From Ignatzschineria ureiclastica (lineage in GTDB: Bacteria > Pseudomonadota > Gammaproteobacteria > Cardiobacteriales > Wohlfahrtiimonadaceae): a stretch of 64,000 nt of DNA. The notes below the pieces were generated by a model. That model saw only the letters and a list, made by a program, of their open reading frames with translations, made no database searches and was not told the DNA's origin. Below, piece after piece: positions 16,786 to 26,095 of the stretch; the first letter of the stretch is position 1, and each line of letters starts with the position of its first letter. Location: positions 225,830 through 289,829 of the forward strand of contig NZ_QEWQ01000006.1 in NCBI RefSeq assembly GCF_003121845.1, read 5' to 3'. A program made the translations under genes and the position numbers.

Positions 16786-17207
16786 AAGAATTCTCTATTA
16801 ATACAGATGCATCATGCTTGTATTTTTAATTGAAATAAAAAGAGTTTTTCAAAAAGTCTGAGGGTTACAGCCTTTATTTGAAAAATAGAGATCTTGTGAA
16901 GATCTATGCCAGCCTGCCATCAAATAATAGAAATCTTGTACTTCTTTTATTATTAACATCTCTTTTATAAAGAATAGATGATGATGAGTATGCAGAGTTA
17001 TCCACAGATTTTGGTAAAATTCAGTGAATAACTTATCTTAAGACAGTTTTTTGCTGTTGAAAAGTCCACGCATAAATATCTGTATGAATTTGTCGATAAA
17101 AAAGAGGAAAGTTATCCACTAGTTATCCACATTTTTGTGGATAACTTATCCTGATAGATTTTAACAATAAATGTGGATAATAGCGGTAAGTAGCTATTTA
17201 TGAAGGG
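16786..17207. other. DnaA-box-rich intergenic region between brnQ and rdgB
   Basis: Exact TTATCCACA words at 16998-17006 and 17123-17131 (plus) and 17136-17144 and 17172-17180 (minus), plus the one-mismatch TTATCCACT at 17112. The boxes at 17123 and 17136 face each other as a perfect inverted repeat with a 4-nt centre. The region is AT-rich and carries no gene. Confidence 0.7.
16959..17006 (-). promoter_or_regulatory. Duplicated promoter-like segment, copy B (upstream of brnQ)
   Basis: Second copy of the segment at 15120-15167 (three differences in 48). The -35-like hexamer here is CATACT, weaker than in copy A; TATAAA is kept. It lies about 175 bp before the brnQ start. Confidence 0.5.
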
Positions 17208-17801
17208 TTATATTTGAGATAGTCTTGAGGATAATGCACGAAGAGCGATGGCGCGGTGAGAAATTTGATTTTTTTCAGAGGCTGAAAGTTCACCAAAGGT
17301 GCGAGAAAGAGGGGGGTAAAAGAAAAGAGGATCGTACCCAAATCCCCCTTTTCCTAAGATAGTATCCGTAATAAAGCCATGAACCTCACCTTCGGCAATA
17401 AGTGGCACAGGATCTTTTTCTGAACGTAATAGTACTAAAACTGCTTTGAAGTAAGCTGTGCGTTCTTCCCCTTGAAATTTCGTCATTTTTTCAAGTAATA
17501 GCGTATTATTGGCCTGATCTGAGCCTTCCGGACTATAACGGGCTGAGTAGATTCCCGGCATGCCCTTGAGCGCTGGAACGACTAATCCTGAATCATCTGC
17601 AAGTGTAGGAAGACCACTTATCTTGGCTGCATTTCTCGCTTTAATCAGGGCATTTTCAATAAATGTCAGACCTGTTTCTTCGGGATCTGAGGTGATACCG
17701 ACCTCTTTAAGGGATAAAACCTCAATATTAAGAGGGGTAAATAGTGATTTAAACTCAGTAATTTTACCTATATTGTTACTGGCAATAAGAATTTGTTTCA
17801 T
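17208..17801 (-). CDS. rdgB: XTP/dITP pyrophosphatase, RdgB/HAM1 family
   Basis: Hydrolyses non-canonical purine triphosphates (dITP, XTP) to keep them out of DNA and RNA. The 197-aa protein has ASNNIGKITEF at the N-terminus, PTLADDSGLVVPALKGMPGIYSARYS (about residues 66-91) with the metal-binding acidic pair, and the GKGGFGYDPLFF and SHRAIALRAL signatures. It lies downstream of folK on the same strand, separated by 120 bp that include a hexamer tandem repeat. Confidence 0.95.
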   Translation of the reverse strand: MKQILIASNNIGKITEFKSLFTPLNIEVLSLKEVGITSDPEETGLTFIENALIKARNAAKISGLPTLADDSGLVVPALKGMPGIYSARYSPEGSDQANNTLLLEKMTKFQGEERTAYFKAVLVLLRSEKDPVPLIAEGEVHGFITDTILGKGGFGYDPLFFYPPLSRTFGELSASEKNQISHRAIALRALSSRLSQI

Positions 17802-17880
17802 AAGCTAAAATTTTCTTTGTAAATGGTTAAAAAATGTACATTATTCGTACGGTAATTACCTAAAAAGTGAGAGATTTTTT

Positions 17881-17919
17881 TCTCATTCTCATTCTCATTC
17901 TCATTCTCATTCTCATTCT
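17881..17919. repeat. TCTCAT hexanucleotide tandem repeat
   Basis: Six perfect copies of TCTCAT plus a partial unit, starting three bases past the folK stop codon in the direction of folK transcription. Read from the minus strand it is an AGA/ATG-rich array. Such perfect short tandem repeats often vary in copy number. No promoter or frame depends on it visibly. Confidence 0.9.
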
Positions 17920-17921
17920 TT

Positions 17922-18416
17922 TTAATCATTTTTGAGAGTAGATATCGCTTTAATATCAAATCGATCCTCAAGTTGAATAAGACAATTTTGCAATTTACCA
18001 TGCTGAGGGGTTGTAAGATCGGCCTCAATTTCTAAGAGAGGGACGAGTACGAAGGCACGTTCTGCTAAAAAAGGATGGGGTATTGTTAAATTATTTTTAT
18101 CAATAGAGAGATTATCAAAAAGTAGTAGATCAATATCGAGGGTTCTAGGTCCCCAATGGATAGTGCGCTGGCGCTGATGATCTTGCTCAATCTTTTGCAT
18201 CGCTTGCAATAACTCATCTGCGGAGAGATTCGTCTCTATTTTGAGCGCTGCATTGATAAAGTTCGGTTGTTTTGGACCAATAGGAGGTGTTTCATAGAGG
18301 GATGATTGTGCTAACAGATTGATATCAGGTTGGGATGAAATCTCTGAAATTGCTGATATAACCTGATTTATAGGATTGTTCAGGTTCGATCCAAGAGAGA
18401 GGTAAGCGATAGACAT
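17922..18416 (-). CDS. folK: 2-amino-4-hydroxy-6-hydroxymethyldihydropteridine pyrophosphokinase
   Basis: HPPK transfers pyrophosphate from ATP to the pterin alcohol in folate synthesis. The 164-aa protein has AYLSLGSNLNNP at the N-terminus, LLAQSSLYETPPIGPKQPNFINAALKI, the HWGPRTLDIDLLLFDN metal-binding motif (about residues 91-106) and IPHPFLAERAFVLVPLLEI. AAAGGA precedes the ATG. It stands alone with rdgB downstream and no folP or panBC neighbours. Confidence 0.95.
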   Translation of the reverse strand: MSIAYLSLGSNLNNPINQVISAISEISSQPDINLLAQSSLYETPPIGPKQPNFINAALKIETNLSADELLQAMQKIEQDHQRQRTIHWGPRTLDIDLLLFDNLSIDKNNLTIPHPFLAERAFVLVPLLEIEADLTTPQHGKLQNCLIQLEDRFDIKAISTLKND

Positions 18417-18503
18417 GGGATCCTTTTAAAAAAATAATAAATATATATCTTGCATTTAATTGAATTTACGCTTAATGTTAGTTACTGTCTACCTAAAACA
18501 GGT

Positions 18504-18530
18504 TTGACAGTTTCTTTTTTTAAATATGAT
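18504..18530 (+). promoter_or_regulatory. Promoter of the cold-shock gene
   Basis: TTGACA (18504-18509) and TATGAT (18525-18530), spaced by 15 bp. The transcript would have a 5' UTR of only about 30 nt, unlike the long thermosensing leader of E. coli cspA. Confidence 0.5.
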
Positions 18531-18565
18531 TTTAGATCATATAAGTTTTATTTTTGAGGTTTTTT

Positions 18566-18769
18566 ATGCGTATTGGAACTGTAAAATGGTTCAACGAATC
18601 TAAAGGATTCGGATTTATTACTCCTGATGATGGTGGTGCTGATGTATTCGTACATTTCTCAACTATCCAAGGCGATGGCTTCCGTACTTTAGCGGAAGGT
18701 CAAAAAGTTGAATTTGAAGCCAAAGAGAGCGATCGTGGTCTTCAAACAACTGTTTGTAAGCCTGCTTAA
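18566..18769 (+). CDS. Cold-shock protein, CspA family
   Basis: A 67-aa single-stranded nucleic-acid-binding beta barrel. It has both RNA-binding motifs, KGFGFI and VFVHF, within [30 protein letters not shown], and ends in the usual Gly-Leu-Gln stretch. I start at the ATG with GAGG seven bases upstream; a TTG four codons earlier is in frame but is upstream of that site. Such proteins act as RNA chaperones. A short 5' UTR suggests it need not be cold-inducible. Confidence 0.93.
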   Translation: MRIGTVKWFNESKGFGFITPDDGGADVFVHFSTIQGDGFRTLAEGQKVEFEAKESDRGLQTTVCKPA

Positions 18770-18868
18770 TATTCTTTTATTAAGTAAGAGTTAGGTTGTT
18801 TAATTGTTCCAAGATTGTTAGTTATGCGTAATTAGTAACCTCTAGAACAAAAATTACCGGACATAAAA

Positions 18869-18900
18869 AAACCTTCTAGGTCTAACTTAGAAGGTTTTTC
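18869..18900 (+). terminator. Terminator of the cold-shock gene
   Basis: AACCTTCTA / TAGAAGGTT, 9-nt loop, followed by TTTTTCTTTT. Confidence 0.85.
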
Positions 18901-18928
18901 TTTTATTTATTCATTAGGTTTTAGTAAA

Positions 18929-19059
18929 TATAGTAATGTCGGTTCAAAATAAGCTTATTTAAATGCCGGCGCATCGGCTGTAATAAGTAAGGAAGCCATT
19001 CTATCCGGCATATTGCAAGTGTTGTTTAAAATCATTTTTCTTAAACCAAATTGACTATA
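18929..19059 (+). repeat. MITE-like dispersed repeat, copy 2 (short form)
   Basis: Starts TATAGTAATGTCGGTTC and ends CCAAATTGACTATA. About 131 bp: it lacks the ~42-bp internal segment present in copies 1 and 4, with the same deletion junction (GTGTTG joined to TTTAAA) as copy 3. It lies between the cold-shock terminator and the icd terminator. Confidence 0.8.
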
Positions 19060-19074
19060 ATTTAATGAACAATA

Positions 19075-19112
19075 AAAACCCTTCGAGCAGTGATGATTGC
19101 TCGAAGGGTTTT
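19075..19112 (-). terminator. Terminator of icd
   Basis: Perfect 13-bp stem AACCCTTCGAGCA / TGCTCGAAGGGTT with an 8-nt loop. The minus strand continues TTTATTG. It lies about 50 bp after the icd stop. Confidence 0.85.
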
Positions 19113-19158
19113 ATATATTACTTATTACGTTATAGAAATGACAACAAAATCTCTATCT

Positions 19159-20412
19159 TTACATATTTGCAATCATGACATCGCCAAATTCGCTTGTAGA
19201 GACTTCAGTTGCACCTTCCATCATACGAGCAAAGTCAGCGGTGACTTTCTTCGATGAGATAGCGCCATTGAGCGCTTTAATCACTAAATCTGCCGCTTCT
19301 GTCCAACCTAAATGACGAAGCATCATCTCAGCTGATAAGATAATCGAACCTGGATTAACAATATTTTTGCCGGCAATATCAGGCGCCGTTCCATGGGTTG
19401 CTTCAAAGATGGCAATGGAATCAGAGAGATTTGCGCCTGGTGCGATACCAATACCGCCTACTTGAGCGGCAAGTGCATCAGAGATGTAATCACCATTTAA
19501 GTTGAGAGTGGCCACAACGGTGTATTTCTCTGGTTCAAAGAGAATGCGTTGTAAAAAGGCATCAGCAATACTATCTTTGATAGTGATCATTTTACCGGTT
19601 TTAGGATTCTTAAACTCACACCAAGGACCGTTACCAATCAATGTTGCGCCAAATTCTTCTTTTGCTAACTCATATCCCCAATCACGGAAGCCCCCTTCAG
19701 TGAATTTCATGATATTTCCTTTATGCACGAGTGTGACATTCGGTTTATCATTATCGATCGCATATTGAATCGCTTTACGCACTAAACGTTTTGTTCCCTC
19801 TTCTGATACCGGTTTAATACCAATACCTGAAGTTTCAGGGAAACGAATTTTAGTGACATGCATCTCATTTTGTAAAAAGTCGATCACTTTCTTCGCTTCA
19901 GCAGAGCCGGCTTCCCACTCAATTCCTGCATAGATATCTTCAGAGTTTTCCCGGAAGATCACCATGTCTACTTTTTCTGGGGCTTTAACCGGCGAAGGTA
20001 CGCCTTGGAAATATTGCACAGGGCGCATACAGAGATAGAGATCGAGTGTTTGACGCATCGTCACATTCAGAGAACGAATACCGCCGCCAACTGGGGTTGT
20101 TAAAGGGCCTTTGATTGAGACAATATACTCTTTTAAAGCTTCTAAAGTCTCTTGTGGTAACCATTCATTCTCCCCATACACTTTTGTTGATTTCTCGCCG
20201 GCATAGACCTCCATCCAAGCGATTTTACGGTCACCGTTATAGGCTTTTTGAACCGCCGCATCGATCACTTTTTGCATTACAGGCGTAATTTCTGCACCGA
20301 CTTCATCACCTTCAACGAAAGGAATAATGGGTTGATTTGGTACATTGAGCGAAAAATCTGAGTTAATCGTAATCTTCTCGCCTTCCGGCACAATAATATG
20401 TTGATACTGCAT
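19159..20412 (-). CDS. icd: Isocitrate dehydrogenase, NADP-dependent
   Basis: Oxidatively decarboxylates isocitrate to 2-oxoglutarate in the TCA cycle. The 417-aa protein has the substrate loop [19 protein letters not shown], including the serine phosphorylated by AceK in E. coli, [61 protein letters not shown] and [12 protein letters not shown]. Length and motifs match the homodimeric E. coli type. GGAGG precedes the start. It is transcribed alone. Citrate synthase is 34 kb away. Confidence 0.96.
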   Translation of the reverse strand: MQYQHIIVPEGEKITINSDFSLNVPNQPIIPFVEGDEVGAEITPVMQKVIDAAVQKAYNGDRKIAWMEVYAGEKSTKVYGENEWLPQETLEALKEYIVSIKGPLTTPVGGGIRSLNVTMRQTLDLYLCMRPVQYFQGVPSPVKAPEKVDMVIFRENSEDIYAGIEWEAGSAEAKKVIDFLQNEMHVTKIRFPETSGIGIKPVSEEGTKRLVRKAIQYAIDNDKPNVTLVHKGNIMKFTEGGFRDWGYELAKEEFGATLIGNGPWCEFKNPKTGKMITIKDSIADAFLQRILFEPEKYTVVATLNLNGDYISDALAAQVGGIGIAPGANLSDSIAIFEATHGTAPDIAGKNIVNPGSIILSAEMMLRHLGWTEAADLVIKALNGAISSKKVTADFARMMEGATEVSTSEFGDVMIANM

Positions 20413-20472
20413 AAATCCTCCAAAATTTTTAAAAGTTAAATAGAAATAAAAAATAAAATTACTAAAAAGATT

Positions 20473-20515
20473 GGTTATACAGTCAACATAGTTGTCGTAA
20501 TTTGAATGTATAACC
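20473..20515 (-). terminator. Hairpin at the end of the truB transcript
   Basis: GGTTATACA (20473-20481) pairs with TGTATAACC (20507-20515), enclosing a second small stem CAAC/GTTG, directly after the truB stop. The minus strand continues AATCTTTTT. A short run of T makes it a probable terminator for the rimP-truB operon. Confidence 0.55.
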
Positions 20516-20516
20516 T

Positions 20517-21449
20517 TTAAATTCTGGGTTGAATGATGCGTTTAGGGCCAATGGAGGTTGGCGTATGAGGTGCACCAATGCCTAAAAATTGGTTTTGATC
20601 GCTATAAAGGCGATAAAGTGGATACTCGAGTGTACCCTCTATATGGATGCGTTGTCCATGGAGAATCCGATCGCTATCGATCGCATTAAATGTCAGGATG
20701 GGCAGGTCTGTTAAAGCATGATCAATAGGGTAGAGAAATTGATCAAGTTGTAACGGATTTGGATCATTATTGATCATAGTTTCGAGTGTTTCTAAAGAGA
20801 CCATCGGCGTATCGATAAAAGGATCGATGGCTAATCGGCGAAGCATTGTTAAGTGACCTGCTGTATCGAGTTTTTGTGCAATATCTTCCGCTAAAACGCG
20901 TACATAAGTCCCTTTTGAACAAGTCACAGTAGCGGTAAATTCATATTCGCCCAGATGATCAAGCGTTAAAGCTGAGATAGTAATCAAGCGAGGTTTTCGT
21001 TCTACTTCAATCCCTTCACGCGCTAGTTCATAGAGACGCTTACCATTATGATGTAGTGCCGAAACCATAGGGGGCACTTGCGCTATTTCACCTATAAATT
21101 GTTGTAATATGTTATTGAGTTTTTCTGGTGTTAAATTTTGTGGTGGGGAACACATTTCAATAATTTCCCCCTCTTCATCACCCGTTGCCGTTTTTTCCCC
21201 TAATTTACAGGTAAATTGATACTGCTTATCTTTATCGAGTAGTTGCCCTGCAAATTTAGTCGCCTCCCCAAAACAGATTGGAAGCATTCCGGTTGCCATA
21301 GGATCAAGCGTACCACTGTGACCCGCTTTTTCGGCATTAAAAAGACGCTTTACTCGTTGTAAAGCGTGATTACTTGTCATGCCTTTAGGTTTATCTAAAA
21401 GCAAAATGCCGTCAAGATGACGGCGTTTATGTTTAATTTTTTGATTCAT
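20517..21449 (-). CDS. truB: tRNA pseudouridine(55) synthase TruB
   Basis: Makes pseudouridine 55 in the T loop of tRNAs. 310 aa from the ATG at 21449, which begins [27 protein letters not shown]; the longer open frame upstream lies within rbfA. The catalytic motif [16 protein letters not shown] (Asp near residue 47) and [18 protein letters not shown] and [14 protein letters not shown] are intact. The start lies inside the 3' end of rbfA (17-bp overlap), so translation should be coupled. Unlike in enterics, rpsO-pnp does not follow; icd does. Confidence 0.95.
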   Translation of the reverse strand: MNQKIKHKRRHLDGILLLDKPKGMTSNHALQRVKRLFNAEKAGHSGTLDPMATGMLPICFGEATKFAGQLLDKDKQYQFTCKLGEKTATGDEEGEIIEMCSPPQNLTPEKLNNILQQFIGEIAQVPPMVSALHHNGKRLYELAREGIEVERKPRLITISALTLDHLGEYEFTATVTCSKGTYVRVLAEDIAQKLDTAGHLTMLRRLAIDPFIDTPMVSLETLETMINNDPNPLQLDQFLYPIDHALTDLPILTFNAIDSDRILHGQRIHIEGTLEYPLYRLYSDQNQFLGIGAPHTPTSIGPKRIIQPRI

Positions 21450-21852
21450 CTTCAAATTCACTGTGAGAAGTTTCTTCGCTAGGATGTTCTTTGGCTTTTT
21501 GCTCATCAGAGCGGATCGCTTCGGTAATGAGAGACGTAATCGCATTACTCTTTTCTAACAGATCATCGTAGACAAAGTGAAAACGTGGAATGGTCCGTAA
21601 GCGTAGGATCTTACCTAGTTGCCGGCGGAACTCAGGACCATACTCATGGAGTAGATCAATGATCTCTTGCCGCTCTTCATCAGGACCTAAATAGGTCACG
21701 TAGACTTTTGCTTGGGAGAAATCCCGTACAGTTTCCACCAAAGTGATAGAGACTAACATCGCCCGAGGGTCAGTAATCTCTTTGCGAATAAGCATCGAGA
21801 GCTCCTGACGGAGCTGCTCATTAATGCGTTTTAATCGTGAATTAGTACTCAT
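21433..21852 (-). CDS. rbfA: Ribosome-binding factor A
   Basis: Binds the 30S subunit and helps 16S rRNA maturation, notably in the cold. The 139-aa protein has the KH-type fold pattern RLKRINEQLRQELSMLIRKEITDPR, VSITLVETVRDFSQAKVYVTYLG and LRTIPRFHFVYDDLLEKSNAITSLI. The tail after residue 120 is acidic. Its ATG overlaps the infB stop by one base (TAATG). Confidence 0.96.
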   Translation of the reverse strand: MSTNSRLKRINEQLRQELSMLIRKEITDPRAMLVSITLVETVRDFSQAKVYVTYLGPDEERQEIIDLLHEYGPEFRRQLGKILRLRTIPRFHFVYDDLLEKSNAITSLITEAIRSDEQKAKEHPSEETSHSEFEDESKN

Positions 21853-24521
21853 TATAATTTACGTTCTACTTCCACAGTTTCAAATACTTCGATCTGATCG
21901 CCAGGGCGCACATCGTTGTAGTTTTTCACACCGATACCACATTCGATACCAGCTCTTACTTCAGCAACATCATCTTTAAAGCGACGAAGTGACTCAAGTT
22001 CCCCTTCATAGATAACGATATTATCACGAAGTACCCGAATAGGGCTATTTCGTTTAATTAAACCTTCCGTTACCATACATCCGGCAATTGCGCCAAATTT
22101 TGGAGATTTGAAGACATCACGCACTTCAGCGATACCAATAATCTCTTCTTTAAATTGTGGTGCAAGTTTACCGATAAGGGCTTTTTTCACTTCATCAATT
22201 ACATCATAAATGACGCTATAGTAATAAAGAGAGAGGCCTTCATCTTCGATAATCTTACGTGCGCTATTGTCGGCACGGACGTTAAAGCCGATTACAAGCG
22301 CATCAGAAGAGACTGCAAGGTTTGCATCAGATTCAGTAATACCGCCCACTCCACTTGCGATAACGCTTACTGTGACCTCATCATTTGAGAGCTCATGTAG
22401 TGCATTTGTGAGCGCTTCAACGGAACCTTGGACATCCGCTTTAAGCACGATATTAACATGTTTCGTTTCGGCTTCACCCATTGAGTTGAAGAGATTCTCA
22501 AGTTTTGATTTATGCTGTCTTGCAAGCTTAATTTCACGGAATTTACCTTGACGGAAGAGGGCAATTTCCCGAGCTTTACGCTCATCAGGAACCACCATCA
22601 CCTCATCACCCGCATTCGGCACACCAGAAAGGCCGATTACCTCTACAGGAATCGATGGTGATGCACTCTCAACGGGTTGCCCATTTTCATCAATTAAAGC
22701 TCTTACGCGGCCATATTCATAACCTGCAAGGAGAATATCGCCTTTTTTGAGGCAACCTGATTGTACGAGGATAGAAGCCACAGGACCACGACCACGATCG
22801 AGTTTTGATTCAATAACGGAACCGCGAGCAGGGCCTTCAGAAATGGCTTTAAGTTCAAGCACTTCTGACTGAACTAAAATCTGATCGAGCAGATGATCAA
22901 TTCCTTCACCTGTTTTTGAAGAGACAAAAGCAAAGAGATTATCACCACCCCACTCTTCAGAAACAATGCCATATTGTGTCAATTCAGACATAATACGATC
23001 TTTATCCGCAGCAGGTTTATCCACTTTGGTTACGGCGACAATAATCGGTGTATCAGATGCTTTCGCATGCTGAATTCCTTCAATTGTTTGAGGCATAATC
23101 CCATCATCTGCAGCAATGACTAATACTACGATATCGGTTACTTTCGCCCCACGTGCACGCATTGCGGCGAAGGCACTATGTCCAGGGGTATCGAGGAATG
23201 TAATGACACCTTTGTCTGTCTGCACATGATATGCCCCAATATGCTGAGTAATACCTCCTGCTTCACCACTTGCTACATGTTCTTTACGAATATAGTCAAG
23301 GAGCGATGTTTTACCATGGTCCACGTGACCCATGATAGTGACAACTGGTGGACGTGGTTTGAGAAGATCTTGATCCCCTTGTTCGATAGAAGCAATTAAC
23401 TCTTCTTCTAATGGGTTTTCACTTACAAACTTATAAGTATGTCCCATCTCTTCAATCACAATCGCTGCAGTTTCACGATCAAGTAATTGATTGATCGTAA
23501 CCATCGATCCTAAGTTCATGAGAACTTTAATAACTTCTGCTGCTTTAACTGCCATTTTGTGGGCAAGATCAGCAACGCTGATTGTTTCCCCTAATTCAAC
23601 TTCAACTTGTTTTGTTGCCGTAGGTAATTGGAAACCATGTTGTTGCTGTGGTTGACTACCGCGTTTAGTCTGGCGACGGTTACCTTTCTTATTTTCACGT
23701 TTAAGCGTAATTTCAGCACGATCATCATCGTCATCACGGCCACGACGGCGACTACCTGATTTACGAGATTTTTTAGCACTCGCTTTATCATCGGTGAGTT
23801 TAGCTACATTTTTGACAGGTTTTACGGTGATTTCATCTTCATCATCTTTGATGAGAGTAGGATCATCAATATCTACTGTTTCAATAACATCCGGAACTTC
23901 AGGTTCCTCTTGTGTTTGGAACTGAATCGCAACTTTAGAGAGTGGCTTTTCAGTCGCAGATGCCATCTTATTAAGACGAGCAATTTCTGCTTGCTGTGCT
24001 TTTTCACGTTGCTCTTTTTTGAGACGTTCAGCTTCACGTTTCTCTTCTTGTTCACGTTCAAGGCGTTCTTTTGCTGCTAATTGACGCTCTTGTGCTTGTT
24101 TTTCTGCCTCAAGGCGTTTTGCTTCTAGTTCAGCTTTACGCTTCGCTTCGGCATCATTTTTTTGATCCATCTCTTTTGCAGGTGTTTTGAGAGATTCTGT
24201 AGGCGCAACAACGTCATCTGCCTGAGTCGCGGTTTCTGCCGCTTTAGCTTCTGAAGATGCGGGGACAGATTTATCTACCGGAGGTGTTGCCGCTGGCTCT
24301 GCTACTGCCTCATTAGCCGTTGAAGTAACTTCTGCAATTGCAGCTTCTTCTGGTGCAATCACGTTATCTTCAACTTTCTGCTTCACATAAGTACGACGAC
24401 GACGAACCTCTACAGGCACAGTACGTGCTTGTCCTGGGGCTGTTTCAACCTTTAACTCTGTATGGGTTTTGCGTTTTAGCGTAATTTTAGATGGGCTTTT
24501 TGCTTTATCTTTTTCACTCAT
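21852..24521 (-). CDS. infB: Translation initiation factor IF-2
   Basis: GTPase that brings initiator tRNA to the 30S subunit. 889 aa from the ATG at 24521 (GGAAG upstream). Order: N-terminal [17 protein letters not shown] with Ala-rich and long charged coiled segments (about residues 95-190), an IF2N domain (about 300-350), the G domain with [14 protein letters not shown] and the G4 site VAVTKVDKP, then domains II-IV ending in [23 protein letters not shown]. The G4 motif reads TKVD where NKxD is usual. The gene sits between nusA and rbfA as in enterics. Confidence 0.96.
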   Translation of the reverse strand: MSEKDKAKSPSKITLKRKTHTELKVETAPGQARTVPVEVRRRRTYVKQKVEDNVIAPEEAAIAEVTSTANEAVAEPAATPPVDKSVPASSEAKAAETATQADDVVAPTESLKTPAKEMDQKNDAEAKRKAELEAKRLEAEKQAQERQLAAKERLEREQEEKREAERLKKEQREKAQQAEIARLNKMASATEKPLSKVAIQFQTQEEPEVPDVIETVDIDDPTLIKDDEDEITVKPVKNVAKLTDDKASAKKSRKSGSRRRGRDDDDDRAEITLKRENKKGNRRQTKRGSQPQQQHGFQLPTATKQVEVELGETISVADLAHKMAVKAAEVIKVLMNLGSMVTINQLLDRETAAIVIEEMGHTYKFVSENPLEEELIASIEQGDQDLLKPRPPVVTIMGHVDHGKTSLLDYIRKEHVASGEAGGITQHIGAYHVQTDKGVITFLDTPGHSAFAAMRARGAKVTDIVVLVIAADDGIMPQTIEGIQHAKASDTPIIVAVTKVDKPAADKDRIMSELTQYGIVSEEWGGDNLFAFVSSKTGEGIDHLLDQILVQSEVLELKAISEGPARGSVIESKLDRGRGPVASILVQSGCLKKGDILLAGYEYGRVRALIDENGQPVESASPSIPVEVIGLSGVPNAGDEVMVVPDERKAREIALFRQGKFREIKLARQHKSKLENLFNSMGEAETKHVNIVLKADVQGSVEALTNALHELSNDEVTVSVIASGVGGITESDANLAVSSDALVIGFNVRADNSARKIIEDEGLSLYYYSVIYDVIDEVKKALIGKLAPQFKEEIIGIAEVRDVFKSPKFGAIAGCMVTEGLIKRNSPIRVLRDNIVIYEGELESLRRFKDDVAEVRAGIECGIGVKNYNDVRPGDQIEVFETVEVERKL

Positions 24522-24579
24522 TCTTATCTTCCAAGTAGACAAAATCTGTCTATTTCAATGTTATCTTTATCTATTCATA

Positions 24580-26073
24580 CTATTCGAACCAGCTCTGTCT
24601 TGCTGCCATAATGTACCGACTTGCATCTTCTTCTTCAACTTCAATCAGTTCACATAACTCATCAGTTGAAAGCTCTGCAAGATCATCTATGGTACGGATA
24701 TTACTCTTCGCAAGGGTAATTGCAAGTAACTCATTGTCATCTAATAGCGCAATAAGTTCAGGCGTAGGTGCTGATTCACCTAAATTTTGTAGTAACGCTT
24801 TCTTGTTATTGAGCGCTTCAACTGCCGCATCTCTTAATGCTTCAACAATTTCTTCATCGAACTCTTCGATTTCAAGCATTTCAAAAACAGGAACATAGGC
24901 TACTTCTTCAAGTGTTGAGAAACCTTCACGTACGAGGATTTCCGCAACTTCTTCATCGACATTTAAACCGTCAATAAAGAGATCAATAATGCGACCAGAT
25001 TCTTTCTCATATTTTTGTTGCGCTTCATCGCTACCCATCACATTCAATTCCCAACCGGTGAGTTTTGAAGCAAGGCGAACGTTTTGACCACCACGGCCAA
25101 TCGCTTGAGAAAGTTTATCTTGGCTGACTGCAATATCCATCATGTGACGATCTTCATCAACGACGACAGACATTACTTCGGCTGGTGACATCGCATTAAT
25201 GACAAATTGCACAGGATTTTCATCCCAAAGCACGATATCAACACGTTCACCGGCTAACTCTTTCGTAATGTTCTGCACACGTGAACCGCGCATCCCTACG
25301 CAAGCGCCCACAGGATCAATTCGTTGATCGTGGGTTTTTACGGCAATTTTCGCACGGCTACCGGGATCACGACTTGCATCGATAATTTCGATTGAACCTT
25401 GATTGATTTCAGGTACTTCGATTTCAAAGAGCGCTTTGATTAAAGCATCACTTCTACGAGAAAGCACTACTTGAGGACCGCGAGGGTTATCCATGCTGAT
25501 CTCTTCAAGCACGGCACGTACTTGATTACCAATACGTAGTGATTCACGAGGAATCATATTCTCTTTTGGGAGAAATGCTTCATCATTATCGCCGATATCC
25601 ACGTAGAAATTACCACGATCGATACGCTTAATGGTGCCACGAATGAGTTCGCCAATACGATTCTCATAGCGACGAGCCATTTGCATTCTTTCCGCTTCCC
25701 GAATTTTTTGGAAAATGATCTGTTTAGCGGTTTGTGCGCCAATTCGCGCAAATGGGATATTTTCGATCTCATCTTCGATGAAATCACCGACTTGAATATC
25801 AGGATCATCAATTTGTGCTGCTGAAAGGGTAATTTGTCTTGTAGGCACTTGCTCTTCTTTTGGAAGATTATCATCAACCACCATCCAACGACGGAAAGTA
25901 CGATAAGAGCCATCGGCCTTATTGATCTCGATACGAAGATCAACATCAATAGTATAAGTTCTGCGTGCAGCTGCAGCTAATGCGAATTCTAATGCCGCAA
26001 AGATCTCATCACGAGAAATCCCTTTCTCATTTGAGACGGTTTCTGCAACGAGTAGTATTTCTTTATTATTCAT
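24580..26073 (-). CDS. nusA: Transcription termination/antitermination factor NusA
   Basis: RNA-polymerase-bound factor acting in pausing, termination and rRNA antitermination. The 497-aa protein has an N-terminal domain, an S1 domain (GTIKRIDRGNFYVDIGDNDEAFLP), two KH domains with GACVGMRGSRVQNI and LSQAIGRGGQNVRLASKLTGW, and two C-terminal acidic repeats as in E. coli. The boxA site at 63682 in the rRNA leader is the expected NusA/NusB context. Confidence 0.96.
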   Translation of the reverse strand: MNNKEILLVAETVSNEKGISRDEIFAALEFALAAAARRTYTIDVDLRIEINKADGSYRTFRRWMVVDDNLPKEEQVPTRQITLSAAQIDDPDIQVGDFIEDEIENIPFARIGAQTAKQIIFQKIREAERMQMARRYENRIGELIRGTIKRIDRGNFYVDIGDNDEAFLPKENMIPRESLRIGNQVRAVLEEISMDNPRGPQVVLSRRSDALIKALFEIEVPEINQGSIEIIDASRDPGSRAKIAVKTHDQRIDPVGACVGMRGSRVQNITKELAGERVDIVLWDENPVQFVINAMSPAEVMSVVVDEDRHMMDIAVSQDKLSQAIGRGGQNVRLASKLTGWELNVMGSDEAQQKYEKESGRIIDLFIDGLNVDEEVAEILVREGFSTLEEVAYVPVFEMLEIEEFDEEIVEALRDAAVEALNNKKALLQNLGESAPTPELIALLDDNELLAITLAKSNIRTIDDLAELSTDELCELIEVEEEDASRYIMAARQSWFE

Positions 26074-26095
26074 TTGAGAACTCTCTTTGATAAAA

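Noticed and set aside
16786-17207. Naming the DnaA-box cluster as oriC
   Set aside because: Genes on both sides run the same way, and the usual origin neighbours are absent. A titration site is equally likely.
17798-18028. Minus-strand frame with an Asn-Glu repeat between folK and rdgB
   Set aside because: The repeat is only the translation of the TCTCAT array, and the frame overlaps folK out of register.
21450-21545. N-terminal extension of TruB
   Set aside because: These codons lie in rbfA; the coupled ATG at 21449 gives a normal TruB N-terminus.
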